From assembly GCA_016870355.1 (NCBI GenBank), contig VGBR01000014.1, forward strand, positions 1 to 46,757: 46,757 nucleotides of DNA. The letters run 5' to 3'. Shown here piece by piece: positions 35,072-43,415 of this stretch (within the stretch, counting starts at the first letter, position 1; every line of letters begins with the position of its first letter). The notes beneath the pieces are model-generated. The model was given only the letters and a program-made list of their open reading frames with translations. It had not been told where the DNA came from and searched no databases. This DNA is from Actinomycetota bacterium. GTDB lineage: Bacteria > Actinomycetota > Acidimicrobiia > IMCC26256 > PALSA-555. A program made the translations under genes and the position numbers.

Positions 35072-35722
35072 ATGGCGCCTTCACCCGAGATCACCGATCA
35101 CCCCGCCCACATCTGGTTCCTGCTCGATCGCTCGGGGTCGATGAGCTCGCTCTACCAGGACGTGGTGCTGGGCCTCCAGGAGTTCGTGCGCGAGCAGCGC
35201 ATCGCTGATCCCCGAGCCCGCATGACGCTGGTGCAGTTCGACAGCGAGGACACCCACGACGTGATCCTCGACGGCATGACCCTGTCCGAGGTGGACGAGG
35301 CCCGAGCGACCAAGCGGTTCGAGCCGCGGGCGGCGACACCGCTCTACGACGCGATCGCGGCGCTGATCGGTCGGGCCGACAAGCACATCGCCAACGGCGG
35401 TGACGATGCTGATCAGCTCGTGGTGATCTTCACCGATGGCATGGAGAACGCCAGCACCGACTGCAACCGAGCCAAGGCGTTCGAGCTCATCAAGGAGCGT
35501 CGTGGGCGAGGCTGGGCGTTCGCGTTCCTCGGCGCGAACCAGGACGCCTTCGAAGCGGGTGAGGCCATCGGCATCGCGCCGGCCAACCGGATGGGGTGGG
35601 AAGCGACGGGTCCCGGAGCGCGGGCGACGCTCGGCTTCGCCAGCCGGAAGTCCGCCGAGCAGCTTCGCCGAACCCGTTCCGAGCGCCGGGAGAAGCGAGA
35701 CGACTTCTTGGAGGACGACTGA
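35072..35722 (+). CDS. von Willebrand factor A (VWA) domain protein
   Basis: 216 residues; ribosome site GAGGAG seven bases before ATG 35072. A complete MIDAS: FLLDRSGSMSS (D-x-S-x-S), Thr in PRAATPLYDAI and Asp in IFTDGMENAS. It is cytoplasmic, without signal peptide or anchor, and ends in a charged helix (RRTRSERREKRDDFLEDD). Stand-alone VWA proteins usually act as metal-dependent adaptors. It is 32 bases before the ADP-ribosylglycohydrolase-phosphatase fusion and has its own TGTCCCA-type promoter, so the two probably form an operon. Function beyond protein binding cannot be read from the sequence. Confidence 0.88.
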   Translation: MAPSPEITDHPAHIWFLLDRSGSMSSLYQDVVLGLQEFVREQRIADPRARMTLVQFDSEDTHDVILDGMTLSEVDEARATKRFEPRAATPLYDAIAALIGRADKHIANGGDDADQLVVIFTDGMENASTDCNRAKAFELIKERRGRGWAFAFLGANQDAFEAGEAIGIAPANRMGWEATGPGARATLGFASRKSAEQLRRTRSERREKRDDFLEDD

Positions 35723-35754
35723 GCCGCCATGATCGAGCGAGCAGGATCACGGAG

Positions 35755-37242
35755 GTGACCTCGCCGCCACGAGATCTGTCGACGCCGGTGTTGGACCGCG
35801 CCGCGGGAGCACTGCTCGGACTGGCCACCGGGGACGCGCTCGGCGCCGGGTACGAGTTTCGCGCACCCCTGACCGGCGACGCCGAGATGATCGGTGGTGG
35901 GCTCGGCAACTGGGCCCCAGGCGAGTGGACCGACGACACCCAGATGGCGCTGTGCATCGCCGAGGTGGCCGCGACCGGTGAGCTCGATCCGTTGTCCGTG
36001 GCGGAGCGGTTCCTCGGCTGGTTCGGCGACGCGCCGAAAGATGTCGGCATCCAGACGAGTGAGGTGCTGCGCAGCTCCTCGTCAGCCCTCGACGTGCCGC
36101 TCCGGGCCGCGGCCCGATTCGCGGCTCGACCCGATGCCTCGGCCGGGAACGGCAGCCTCATGAGGACCTCACCCGTAGCACTCGCCCACCTCGGGGATGA
36201 CGATGCGATCGTGCGCGCGGCGCACGAGATCTCGGCGCTCACGCACGCCGATCCGCTCGCGGGTGAGGCATGCGCGATCTGGTGCATCGCGATCGCCCGC
36301 GCCGTGCGCGGCTCGAACTTCGACGGTGTCTGGGAGGGTGTCGACATGCTCCCTGCATCGGCGCAGCGGCGGTGGGCGCAGTGGCTGCACGAGGCAGAGA
36401 CGAAGCCGCCGGCATCGTTCACGCCCAACGGGTTCGTGGTGAGCGCGCTGCAAGCGGCATGGTCCGCGATTCGTCAGACCCCGGTGCCGACGGACGTGCC
36501 GTGCCTTCACCTCCAGCACGCACTGCACGCTGCGGTCCGGATCGGCCACGACACCGACACGGTTGCGGCCATCGCCGGGGCGCTGCTCGGCGCGCGGTGG
36601 GGTTCGACCGCGATACCGCTGCGCTGGCGGGCGCTGTTGCACGGCTGGCCCGGGTACCGGGCCAAGGACCTCGTTCGGCTCGCCGTGCTGACCGCCCGTG
36701 GCGGCGCGACTGACGAGCTCGGCTGGCCGGCCGCCGAGGACGTCACCAACTGGTACACCAGCAACTACCCGATCGAGCCCTTCGTGGTGCAGCTGGTCGA
36801 CGACCCCGGCGTGGTCCTCGGCAACGCTGCGTCCGCAGTGACGGCAGAAGCCGACGTCGTCCTCAGCCTGTGCCGGATGGGCACGAGACCGTCACCAGGG
36901 GCCAGCGAGGCGCACGAGCTGATGGTCGTCGACTCTCCCGATGTCCGCCACAACGCCAACCTCGACTTCGTGCTGGGCGACACGGCCGACGCGATCGTGC
37001 GCTGGCGCGACGAGGGCAAGACGGTGTTCCTCCACTGCGCGGCGGGTGTCAGTCGCACCTCGGCGTTCGCGGCGGCCTATCTCTCAAAGCGCCTCGGCAT
37101 CAGTGGACTGAGTGCTCTTGAGCGGGTCACAGCGTGCCATCCAATCGCGGACCCCAACCCCGGGTTCCTTGCCGCGCTTGCGAGGATCCCGCGTCAGGAG
37201 GATCGGCGGCCTGCATGGTCAGATCGCGAGCACCCGCCGTAA
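35755..37242 (+). CDS. ADP-ribosylglycohydrolase (DraG-like) fused to a dual-specificity phosphatase
   Basis: 495 residues from GTG 35755, with AGGA eight to nine bases upstream; no ATG exists in frame between the previous stop and this point. Residues 1 to about 330 carry all ADP-ribosylglycohydrolase motifs: GALLGLATGDALG, the Mg-binding T59-D-D-T62, GNGSLMRTSP, THADPLAGEA and GHDTDTVAAIAGALLGA. Residues about 350-490 form a DSP/tyrosine-phosphatase domain with H427-C428-AAGVSR434-T, followed by the expected helix. Both active sites look intact. The combination implies removal of ADP-ribose and of phosphate, or hydrolysis of a phosphorylated ADP-ribose product. It follows the VWA gene and overlaps the convergent HNH gene by 24 bases. 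Confidence 0.9.
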   Translation: MTSPPRDLSTPVLDRAAGALLGLATGDALGAGYEFRAPLTGDAEMIGGGLGNWAPGEWTDDTQMALCIAEVAATGELDPLSVAERFLGWFGDAPKDVGIQTSEVLRSSSSALDVPLRAAARFAARPDASAGNGSLMRTSPVALAHLGDDDAIVRAAHEISALTHADPLAGEACAIWCIAIARAVRGSNFDGVWEGVDMLPASAQRRWAQWLHEAETKPPASFTPNGFVVSALQAAWSAIRQTPVPTDVPCLHLQHALHAAVRIGHDTDTVAAIAGALLGARWGSTAIPLRWRALLHGWPGYRAKDLVRLAVLTARGGATDELGWPAAEDVTNWYTSNYPIEPFVVQLVDDPGVVLGNAASAVTAEADVVLSLCRMGTRPSPGASEAHELMVVDSPDVRHNANLDFVLGDTADAIVRWRDEGKTVFLHCAAGVSRTSAFAAAYLSKRLGISGLSALERVTACHPIADPNPGFLAALARIPRQEDRRPAWSDREHPP

Positions 37243-37833
37243 GCCGTCCCAACGGTCTTCCTGTGGTGGTCGTCCGCGCGGATCCGCGATGCACAGCTCC
37301 TCGCAGGTCCAGCCCATCTTTCCGAAGTTGCAGGCGTAGCAACAGCAAACGAGGTTCTCGAGGTCTTCGGCGCCGCCGAGGAACTGGGGTTCGACGTGGT
37401 CGGCCACTGCACGGGTGATCAACAGCGCCGCGTGTCGTTCCTTGTCGGTTCTTGCCCAGAGCGTTGTGTTCGGCAAGAGACCGACGAGCTTCTTCAATGC
37501 GTCAGGATCGACGGCGCGAATGCCGCAGTACCTGCAATGCCAGCCGTCACGCTCGAAGACAGCTCGGCTCAATCGTCTAGGAACCGCCCTCCTATTGCCG
37601 CCAGCCGGACGGGCGCCGAGCTCGCGCCGAAGCTCGTGACCTCGCTCATCCTTCAATCGCCAGAAGTCGCGGAGCACGGCGTCGCCTTCGATCGCACGGA
37701 TCTGCTGCTCCGCGGCAGGCACGTCGCCTTGGACCAAGAGCGTCGCGGCGACGTCAAAGCGGTCGAGCGCCGCGTCGATCTCAGGAATGAGCGGCTGAAG
37801 GCACTCTTGATGCTCAAACGGCGGTCGGTTCAC
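37219..37833 (-). CDS. HNH endonuclease
   Basis: 204 residues from GTG 37833, whose GTGA overlaps the P450 stop. The first 85 residues are helical and unassigned; then RDGWHCRYCG, a long spacer, ADHVEPQFLGGAEDLENLV (the central His-Asn part of HNH) and CCCYACNFGKMGWTCEEL. This is a ββα-metal nuclease with paired zinc-binding Cys. It is placed downstream of a P450 on the same transcript and convergent with the DraG-phosphatase gene. It may be a mobile or restriction-type nuclease or a solitary housekeeping HNH; nothing nearby decides this. Confidence 0.88.
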   Translation of the reverse strand: MNRPPFEHQECLQPLIPEIDAALDRFDVAATLLVQGDVPAAEQQIRAIEGDAVLRDFWRLKDERGHELRRELGARPAGGNRRAVPRRLSRAVFERDGWHCRYCGIRAVDPDALKKLVGLLPNTTLWARTDKERHAALLITRAVADHVEPQFLGGAEDLENLVCCCYACNFGKMGWTCEELCIADPRGRPPQEDRWDGLRRVLAI

Positions 37834-39020
37834 GCGGCCACGATCGAGACCGGCAGGCTTCGCGGTCCGTTGGCCCAGAAGACTGGGACCGGTTCGCGCT
37901 GGTACCCGTCGGCGAGCTGTGCGGCAGTCACGCGCTTGAGGAACACCTCGAGCGCGACCCGTCCCTCGAGTCGGGCGAGCGAGGCACCCGGGCAGACATG
38001 CGGCCCGCCGCCGAAGGCGAGATGGTCCCGCGGGTTCGGGCGGTCGAGGCGGAACGCGTCCGCATCCTCATATATGTGCGCGTCACGGTTCGCCGATGCG
38101 AGGCCGAAGCCGACTTTCGCTCCCGCCGGTATCGAAACACCGCTCATCGTTGCGCCGTGCGGGCAGTCGCGCATCAGGACGTGGATCGGTGGGTCGTGGC
38201 GCAGCGATTCCTCCACCACAAGTGCGATCGCGTCATCGCTCGCGCGCAGATGCATCAGCAGGGCGGGGTCGGCGCAGACCGTCTCGAGCATGTTGGCGAT
38301 CAGGTGCCGGGTCGTCTCGTTGCCCGAGATGAGCAAGAACGCGAGCTGGGTGCGCATCTCGAGGTCGCTGAGGCGCTGGCCGTCGATCTCGGTGTGCAGC
38401 AGCCGGGTGACGAAGTCGTCGGGCGGGTCGGCCGCGGCCCGACGCTCGGCGATCATCTGGTCGATGTAGGCGATGAACTCCGGCGCCACGCCGGCCAGGC
38501 CCTCGCCGTCGACGCCATCCTCTCTTCTGTTCTTGGTGGCGTAGGTGCTCTGCACCACGAGGTCGGACCACTCGGCGAAGCGGTGGTGATCGGCGGGGTC
38601 GGCGCCGAGGAGGTGCGCGATCACCGACGCCGGGATCGGCGTGACGTACTCGGCCACCAGGTCGCCGCCGCCCCGCTCGAGCAGGCCGTCGAGCAGACGG
38701 TGGCACAGCTCGCGGGCAAACGGCTCGACCCGGCCGATGCGGTGCTGGGCGATCGCCGAGTTGATGATGCGACGGACCTGTCCGTGCCGCGGCTCGGGGA
38801 TCTCGCTGATCAGCTGCTCCTCGGGCGGCACCACCACCCCGGGCTCGCGGAAGCTGGCCTGGAAGGCGTGGACGTCCTTGGTCGCCGCGAGCACGTCGGC
38901 ATGACGGGCCAGGAACCACGCACCCGAACTCGTCTGAGAGACAGGACACTCGACGCGCAGCCGAGCCAGCGTCTCGTACGGGACGCCAGCGGAGTTGTCG
39001 AGCGGATCCGTGGCGGTCAT
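37830..39020 (-). CDS. Cytochrome P450
   Basis: 396 residues from ATG 39020; in-frame ATGs at 39053 and 39107 would add up to 29 residues without P450 similarity. The I-helix oxygen-binding motif is ISGNETTRH, the K-helix E-x-x-R is EESLRHDPP, and the heme-binding loop is FGGGPHVCPGASLAR with the thiolate Cys. Soluble class I bacterial P450 that needs ferredoxin and a reductase, neither of which is adjacent. Substrate unknown. Upstream there are two inverted repeats (39147-39163 and 39207-39224), one of which may be its operator. Confidence 0.92.
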   Translation of the reverse strand: MTATDPLDNSAGVPYETLARLRVECPVSQTSSGAWFLARHADVLAATKDVHAFQASFREPGVVVPPEEQLISEIPEPRHGQVRRIINSAIAQHRIGRVEPFARELCHRLLDGLLERGGGDLVAEYVTPIPASVIAHLLGADPADHHRFAEWSDLVVQSTYATKNRREDGVDGEGLAGVAPEFIAYIDQMIAERRAAADPPDDFVTRLLHTEIDGQRLSDLEMRTQLAFLLISGNETTRHLIANMLETVCADPALLMHLRASDDAIALVVEESLRHDPPIHVLMRDCPHGATMSGVSIPAGAKVGFGLASANRDAHIYEDADAFRLDRPNPRDHLAFGGGPHVCPGASLARLEGRVALEVFLKRVTAAQLADGYQREPVPVFWANGPRSLPVSIVAA

Positions 39021-39146
39021 GCAGGCTGCATGGTGGCACGTAGCCAGCTCCATGAGCTGGCCTGCGCCTCGTGGAAGAGGACGGCACGCAGGCGGAGGCG
39101 CAGACACGACTCCTAGTCCAGGCGACCTTCGTCAGGTGATCTTGGT

Positions 39147-39163
39147 CGCGCGATCATCGCGCG
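39147..39163. promoter_or_regulatory. Inverted repeat CGCGCGAT-C-ATCGCGCG
   Basis: Perfect eight-base arms around one base, in the intergenic region between the P450 and the small zinc-ribbon gene. Operator-like. No terminator features. Confidence 0.35.
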
Positions 39164-39206
39164 CGCTCGGCAGGATCTCAGAAATATCTCATGTATCCGA
39201 CGCGCG

Positions 39207-39224
39207 GCGGTACACGTGTACCGC
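39207..39224. promoter_or_regulatory. Perfect 18-base palindrome, probable operator
   Basis: GCGGTACAC-GTGTACCGC. A palindrome of this size and symmetry is typical of TetR- or GntR-type dimer sites. It lies between the P450 and the zinc-ribbon-like gene, right before the latter's likely start at 39246, with an AT-rich stretch (AAATATCTCATGTAT) just upstream. No regulator gene is adjacent. Confidence 0.55.
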
Positions 39225-39245
39225 GCAGTTTGGAATCTCTGGGTC

Positions 39246-39578
39246 ATGAACGATCCGAATCGCGCCGGGGACGTCTTGATTCTGGAAAGCTCGAGATGCG
39301 AGCCGTCATCCCAACCAGGCGCGGGCGGCGTCACAGCCCCGGTGTACAACTGGGGAGTGGGACCCGACCGTTCGACCGAGCCGCCGAGGTGCCCCGGGTG
39401 CGGCGCCCCGGGCATCCCGATCCTCTACGGGATGCCCGATCCCGAGCTCATCGAGGCATCCGAACGCGGTGACGCCGCGATCGGCGGATGCGTCATCGAT
39501 GCCAGGAATCCGACGCACCAGTGCTCCCGGTGCGAGACCAGCTGGATCGAGGAGTCCGCCGACAACGCTGGCGGATGA
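39246..39578 (+). CDS. Small zinc-ribbon-like protein
   Basis: 110 residues from ATG 39246 (a GTG at 39216 inside the palindrome is in frame). The C-terminal half has two Cys pairs separated by about 40 residues, RCPGCGAPG and CSRCETSW, with the intervening ILYGMPDPELIEASERGDAA and a GGC. This is the pattern of a small actinobacterial zinc-ribbon family of unknown function. The first 45 residues look disordered. It stands alone between minus-strand genes. Confidence 0.7.
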   Translation: MNDPNRAGDVLILESSRCEPSSQPGAGGVTAPVYNWGVGPDRSTEPPRCPGCGAPGIPILYGMPDPELIEASERGDAAIGGCVIDARNPTHQCSRCETSWIEESADNAGG

Positions 39579-39617
39579 TGACGCACCTCACCGGCCAGCA
39601 TGGCGGTGATCGGAACG

Positions 39618-40067
39618 TCACGCGCCCGCGTTGGTCGTGATCCGCTCGGGCGTCACCAGGACCGCGGCGCGTCGTTCGGTGGCCATCACCCGGTCGTACT
39701 CGTCCCAATCGTCGTGGGTGCCGCCCGCGGCGCTGAACACGTCGCGCAGCAGCTGCGGCAGTCGATCCGGTGCGAAGCCGTCGGCCGGGTCGTCGGGGCC
39801 GACGATGGTCGTGGCACCTTCGACCGCGACCCACTCCCACCCCGCGCGGAAGACGACCGTGGCGTGGGGGAAGCGACGCAGGTTGGCAAGCTTCGCGGTA
39901 CCGGCCGCGGCGACCGCGGCGACGACGTCACCGTCGCCGAGCGGGTTGGCCAGCACGCCCGCGTTCACCACGGACGCCTGCACGGTGCGATCGGCACGGG
40001 TCGTCGCGAGCACGACCAGGCCGTGATCGGCCGCGCCGAGACTGCGTACCAGTTCGAGATCAGCCAT
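39618..40067 (-). CDS. Split-barrel flavin/F420-dependent protein (PPOX class)
   Basis: 149 residues. LATTRADRTVQASVVNAGVL, KLANLRRFPHATVVFRAGWE and WVAVEGATTIVGPDDP are the successive strands of the pyridoxamine-phosphate-oxidase-like barrel, and the wording is close to the F420-dependent TIGR03618-type family of actinobacteria as I remember it. Likely a small reductase or F420-binding protein. It starts 28 bases after the alpha/beta hydrolase and is probably in the same transcript. Confidence 0.85.
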   Translation of the reverse strand: MADLELVRSLGAADHGLVVLATTRADRTVQASVVNAGVLANPLGDGDVVAAVAAAGTAKLANLRRFPHATVVFRAGWEWVAVEGATTIVGPDDPADGFAPDRLPQLLRDVFSAAGGTHDDWDEYDRVMATERRAAVLVTPERITTNAGA

Positions 40068-40095
40068 GTACCGATCTTGACACGCGACCTCGCGC

Positions 40096-40785
40096 TCAGA
40101 GGCTGCGCTCCACGAGCCGCTCGCCGTCGGCCGCGACGAGCACCGTCGGAACGGACGCGAACCCCAACGACGCGAGCACGAAGTCGGTCGTCAGGCGATG
40201 CCACTGCCGCGCCCGGCGCAGCATCGCGTGGCCCGACCCGCGCAGCGCGACGTACCAGATCCGTTCCGCGACGGTCGACGCCTCGCGCGCGAACTCGAGC
40301 GATCGTTGCGGGCTCGTGCGGCGGTCGGTCGAGCCGTGCACGACGAGCACCCGGCACCCGCCGAGCTGGCTGACCGGCTCGCCCGCCGGGACCCACGGGG
40401 CGAGCCCGACGAGCGTCCGGGCCGAGCCGCCCGCTGATCGCATCGCGGCCCGGCCCCCCATCGAGTGCCCGACGAGCACCACCGGGACGTCGCCGTGGCG
40501 GGCGTGGATCTCGTCGAGCGCGTGGCGCACATCGGCGAGCGGCGACATCTCGTCGCCGTTCCAGCCGCGTACCCGGTAGCGCAACCGCCACACGGCGAGT
40601 CCGTGCCTGCGGCCGCGTCGGCGCAGGCTCCACGCGAACGGCAGCATCCGCACCGCGGGGGTGGCGCTGGCTCGGGTTGGCCGCAGGCTCACCTCGGTAC
40701 CCCCGTGCAGCACGAGCGCGGCGGCGCGCGCGGCGCGGGCCGAACGTCGCGGTCGATGCAGGGTCGGGCCGGTGCGGATGGCCAC
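40096..40785 (-). CDS. Alpha/beta hydrolase
   Basis: 229 residues with VLHGG (oxyanion-hole turn), nucleophile elbow VLVGHSMGGRA, acidic residue in VVHGSTDRRTSP and catalytic His in LRGSGHAML. All parts of a serine hydrolase triad are present in the right order. The basic N-terminus is not a clear signal peptide, so it is probably cytoplasmic. Substrate cannot be predicted. It is followed by the PPOX gene in the same direction and divergent from the DUF1684 remnant. Confidence 0.88.
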   Translation of the reverse strand: MAIRTGPTLHRPRRSARAARAAALVLHGGTEVSLRPTRASATPAVRMLPFAWSLRRRGRRHGLAVWRLRYRVRGWNGDEMSPLADVRHALDEIHARHGDVPVVLVGHSMGGRAAMRSAGGSARTLVGLAPWVPAGEPVSQLGGCRVLVVHGSTDRRTSPQRSLEFAREASTVAERIWYVALRGSGHAMLRRARQWHRLTTDFVLASLGFASVPTVLVAADGERLVERSL

Positions 40786-40820
40786 GGCCGACGGTAGCCC
40801 GACCCCGGTACGGTGCCGCG

Positions 40821-41091
40821 ATGTCCCTGGCGGTACTCGACTGGCGGCGGCGGGCTGTTCCTGCCCATGAAGGACCGCAACCCGCAGACCTACGGCGGCG
40901 GTCGCTACGTGCTCGACACCGTGAAGGGCGCCGACCTCGGTGGCGACGACGGCCGGCTCGTCGTCGACCTCAACTTCGCGTACAACCCGTCGTGCGCGTA
41001 CGACCCGGCGTGGGCCTGCCCGCTCGCGCCGCCGGGCAACACGCTGGCCGCCGAGGTGCCGGTCGGCGAGCTGGTCAGCTCAGCGCACTGA
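40821..41091 (+). pseudogene. DUF1684 gene remnant with internal deletion
   Basis: ATG 40821 begins MSLAVLDWRRR, which is how DUF1684 proteins start as I remember them. One frame over, the sequence continues GGLFLPMKDRNPQTYGGGRY, then VVDLNFAYNPSCAYDPAWAC and ends like the DUF1684 C-terminus (PPGNTLAAEVPVGEL). The family is usually above 180 residues, so most of the middle is missing. The junction falls in CGGCGGCGGG near 40848-40855, consistent with deletion between short GC repeats plus a frame change. A 74-residue C-terminal piece could still be translated from ATG 40867. Confidence 0.7.
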
Positions 41092-41163
41092 GCGTCTCGG
41101 GGGACACGCGTCGGTCACACGACGCGCAGGATGACCGACATCAGGGTGATCGTCGCGAGGAAG

Positions 41164-41853
41164 TCACGCAGACTCACACGCCGCGCCGTCGCCGTTGCCG
41201 TCGAGGTTGTGCGGGTCGTCGCCGACGATCGTGATCGGCCGGCCGATGTCGTCGCAGTCGAGGTCGGGTGGGACGGGTGGGACACACGCGCCCTCGTAGT
41301 CGTCGAGGCAGCCGCCCACCGCGCTGCGCGGCTGCCCGCCCGACGTCGGGCACCGGGACCACAACCCCAGCTCGGCCTTCCGCGCTTCGCGCGCGAGGCG
41401 CACGAACTCTTCGGCATGCTCGACGTTCGGTGGGACGGTCTCGACGTACGCGTAGCCCTCGCCGATGATCTCGGCGTTGACGAACAGGCCGTCGCGTTCG
41501 CGAAAGACGTACGCGAGCAGACGGTCGTACTGGTCGCGGCGATCGACGTCGAACTCGAGCTGGAGCTCTTCTCCCGGCGACAGCAACGACTCCACGAACC
41601 GGGTCGCCCGGTGCCCGAAGCACTCGTCGCCGAAGTCGGGGTGCTGGGTCTCGGGCGTGTTGATCCCGATCAGCCGAACCCGCTCGCCGTCGTCGAGGGC
41701 CAGGGTGTCGCCGTCGACCACGTAGTCCAAGGTGACCCGCTCGACCCGCGCGGACGCGTGGTCACGATCGTTCGGCGTCGCATCACCACAGCCGGCGAGC
41801 GCGAGCAGCCCCGCGAGCGCGAGCAGCGCCGCGAGCGTCGGACCGGCACGCAT
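41164..41853 (-). CDS. Thermonuclease (SNase-like) lipoprotein with excalibur domain
   Basis: 229 residues. Lipoprotein signal with lipobox LALAGC (Cys22), so exported and membrane-anchored. The SNase domain has VVDGDTLAL, RVRLIGINTPE, DQYDRLLAYVF and later GYAYVETVPP, giving the Asp, Arg and Glu active-site residues of staphylococcal nuclease. The C-terminal tail CDDIGRPITIVGDDPHNLDG plus NGDGAACE is an excalibur Ca-binding motif, usual in secreted actinobacterial and firmicute proteins. It likely degrades extracellular nucleic acid at the cell surface. Confidence 0.92.
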   Translation of the reverse strand: MRAGPTLAALLALAGLLALAGCGDATPNDRDHASARVERVTLDYVVDGDTLALDDGERVRLIGINTPETQHPDFGDECFGHRATRFVESLLSPGEELQLEFDVDRRDQYDRLLAYVFRERDGLFVNAEIIGEGYAYVETVPPNVEHAEEFVRLAREARKAELGLWSRCPTSGGQPRSAVGGCLDDYEGACVPPVPPDLDCDDIGRPITIVGDDPHNLDGNGDGAACESA

Positions 41854-41866
41854 GTCTCAGGATTCT

Positions 41867-41905
41867 CGGCACGCTGAGGGAGACATAGACACCCTCAACG
41901 TGCCG
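41867..41905 (-). terminator. Long hairpin between the Zn-motif gene and the thermonuclease gene
   Basis: CGGCACG-c-TGAGGG, an 11-base loop, CCCTCA-a-CGTGCCG: 13 base pairs with a single mismatch. It lies just before the thermonuclease ATG on the minus strand, so it may end the upstream transcript or shape the 5' leader of the nuclease mRNA. Confidence 0.5.
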
Positions 41906-41934
41906 AAAAACCTTGGGGTTGAGGTGCCCTCGGC

Positions 41935-42120
41935 CTAGTAGCCGTCGGAGACGTGGACCTCGACGAGGCGGAGGCGCCGGTTCTTCGGGTTGGTGCGCAG
42001 GCGCATGCCGCTCGAGCGCCACTGCTCTGCGTGCTTCGTGCACAGCATCTGGCGCTGTTGGGTGTCCAGGTCGTAGGAGCCCTTGTTCGAGCAACGCTCG
42101 ATGTCGCAGGTCTTTGCCAT
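41935..42120 (-). CDS. Small basic Cys/His protein
   Basis: 61 residues from ATG 42120 (ATG 42132 is an alternative). CDIERCSNKGSYDLD ... MLCTKHAEQWRSSGM gives a C-x4-C and C-x2-H arrangement that could hold one zinc, with a basic C-terminal half (RLRTNPKNRRLRLVEVHVSD). Reminiscent of small zinc-finger proteins of actinobacteria, family unknown. It follows the desaturase gene on the same strand by 73 bases. Confidence 0.6.
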   Translation of the reverse strand: MAKTCDIERCSNKGSYDLDTQQRQMLCTKHAEQWRSSGMRLRTNPKNRRLRLVEVHVSDGY

Positions 42121-42193
42121 CAGTCGCACCATCTCATAGAAGGAGAGTAATTCCCAATCGGCGGTGTGGAGATGCCGTGCAGAGGGCCGGAGG

Positions 42194-43288
42194 TCACCGC
42201 ACTCGGGGCGGCGGGCTGCTCCCGACCGGCACCGTGGCAGGGACGACCCGGCCGTTGCGGATGTCGGCCCAGGAGACGAGCCGGTCGCCGCCTTCATCCC
42301 ACAGCTTCAGGCGCACCGCCCGCAGGCCGCGCCACAGCGACACCTTCGGCACGCGGGCGAACACCGGGGTGTCGTCGTGGGCCCGGGGAAGGTTGTAGTT
42401 GGGGATCTTCGGGTTCAGGTGGTGCACGTGGTGGAACCCGATGTTCCCGGTGAAGAACTGGAGCACCTTCGGCAGCTTCAGGTACGAGCTGCCGCGCAGC
42501 GCGGCGTCGGCGTAGTTCCAGTCTTCGGAGCGCTCCCAGTAGGTCTCGTCGAACTGGTGCTGCACGAGGAAGAGCCAGATCCCGGCGCCCCCGGCGAGCG
42601 GGACGAGCGGCGCCTCGACGAGGAGGAACTCCTTCCAGCCGAGCAGCCAGCACAGCAGACCGAGGCTCACGATGATGGCGAGGTTCGTTCGCCACACGCT
42701 GCGCTTGATCGCGGGACGGGCGGTCTTGTCGGCGAAGCGGGGCATGGCGAGCATCGCCCACACCGGTCCGATCCCGAACATCACGAACGGGTTGCGGAAG
42801 AACCGATACCAGAAGCGGGCGCCGAGGGGCTGCGCTTGGTACTCGGCCACGGTGAGGGTGGGCACGTCGCCGACACCACGGCGGTCGAGGTTTCCAGCCG
42901 TGGCGTGGTGATGCAGGTGCTCGTGCCGCCAGCGGTTGAACGGCGTGAAGCTGATCAGCGCGAGCGCGGAGCCGAGCCACGCGTTGGCGCGCGGCCACGG
43001 CAGCAACGACCCGTGCGCGCAGTCATGAAAGAGGATGTAGGTGCGCAGCAGGAAGCCAGCGGTCGGAAGCGCAAGCGCCAGCGTGAGCAAGTAGGACACG
43101 TCGAGCGCGAAGTACATGAGTGCCCAGCACCCGATGAACGGCACGACCGAGGTGAGCAGCGAGAACGCGGTGCGCCAGAGCGACGGCCGCGCGTAGCGGC
43201 TCACCGTGTGGTGCCAGGCGTCCTCGTCGAGCAAGAGATCCTCGGCGCCAGACGCGGCACGCGGGCGTTCAGTCAGAAGGGCAGTCAA
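42194..43288 (-). CDS. Membrane fatty acid desaturase
   Basis: 364 residues from TTG 43288, supported by GAGGA six bases upstream. Three histidine boxes of the di-iron desaturase family are present: HDCAH, HEHLHHH and HHVHH. Hydrophobic segments lie around TSVVPFIGCWALMYFALDVS, LLTLALALPTAGFLL and LAIIVSLGLLCWLLG. It should insert a double bond in membrane acyl chains (omega-6/delta-12-like group; regiochemistry not certain), using an external electron donor. The upstream gene is a cyclopropane-synthase-like methyltransferase, whose substrate is an unsaturated chain, so the two fit one lipid-modifying unit. Confidence 0.92.
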   Translation of the reverse strand: MTALLTERPRAASGAEDLLLDEDAWHHTVSRYARPSLWRTAFSLLTSVVPFIGCWALMYFALDVSYLLTLALALPTAGFLLRTYILFHDCAHGSLLPWPRANAWLGSALALISFTPFNRWRHEHLHHHATAGNLDRRGVGDVPTLTVAEYQAQPLGARFWYRFFRNPFVMFGIGPVWAMLAMPRFADKTARPAIKRSVWRTNLAIIVSLGLLCWLLGWKEFLLVEAPLVPLAGGAGIWLFLVQHQFDETYWERSEDWNYADAALRGSSYLKLPKVLQFFTGNIGFHHVHHLNPKIPNYNLPRAHDDTPVFARVPKVSLWRGLRAVRLKLWDEGGDRLVSWADIRNGRVVPATVPVGSSPPPRVR

Positions 43289-43415
43289 TGGCCATCCTCA
43301 AGAGGGCTGAATCAGGAGAGCCGTTGACTCCGTGTGGATCCCCGCACGGAAGCGTCGCGCTCTGCTGGTGCGAACGTCCCCACCGTACACCGGCGGTCTC
43401 GAAAAGTGACGAACG

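Noticed and set aside
41260-41281. TGTCCCA copy and tandem GTGGGACG in the thermonuclease gene
   Set aside because: It encodes the repeated VPPVPP of the protein, has no CCC at the right place and no -10 box, and no gene start follows.
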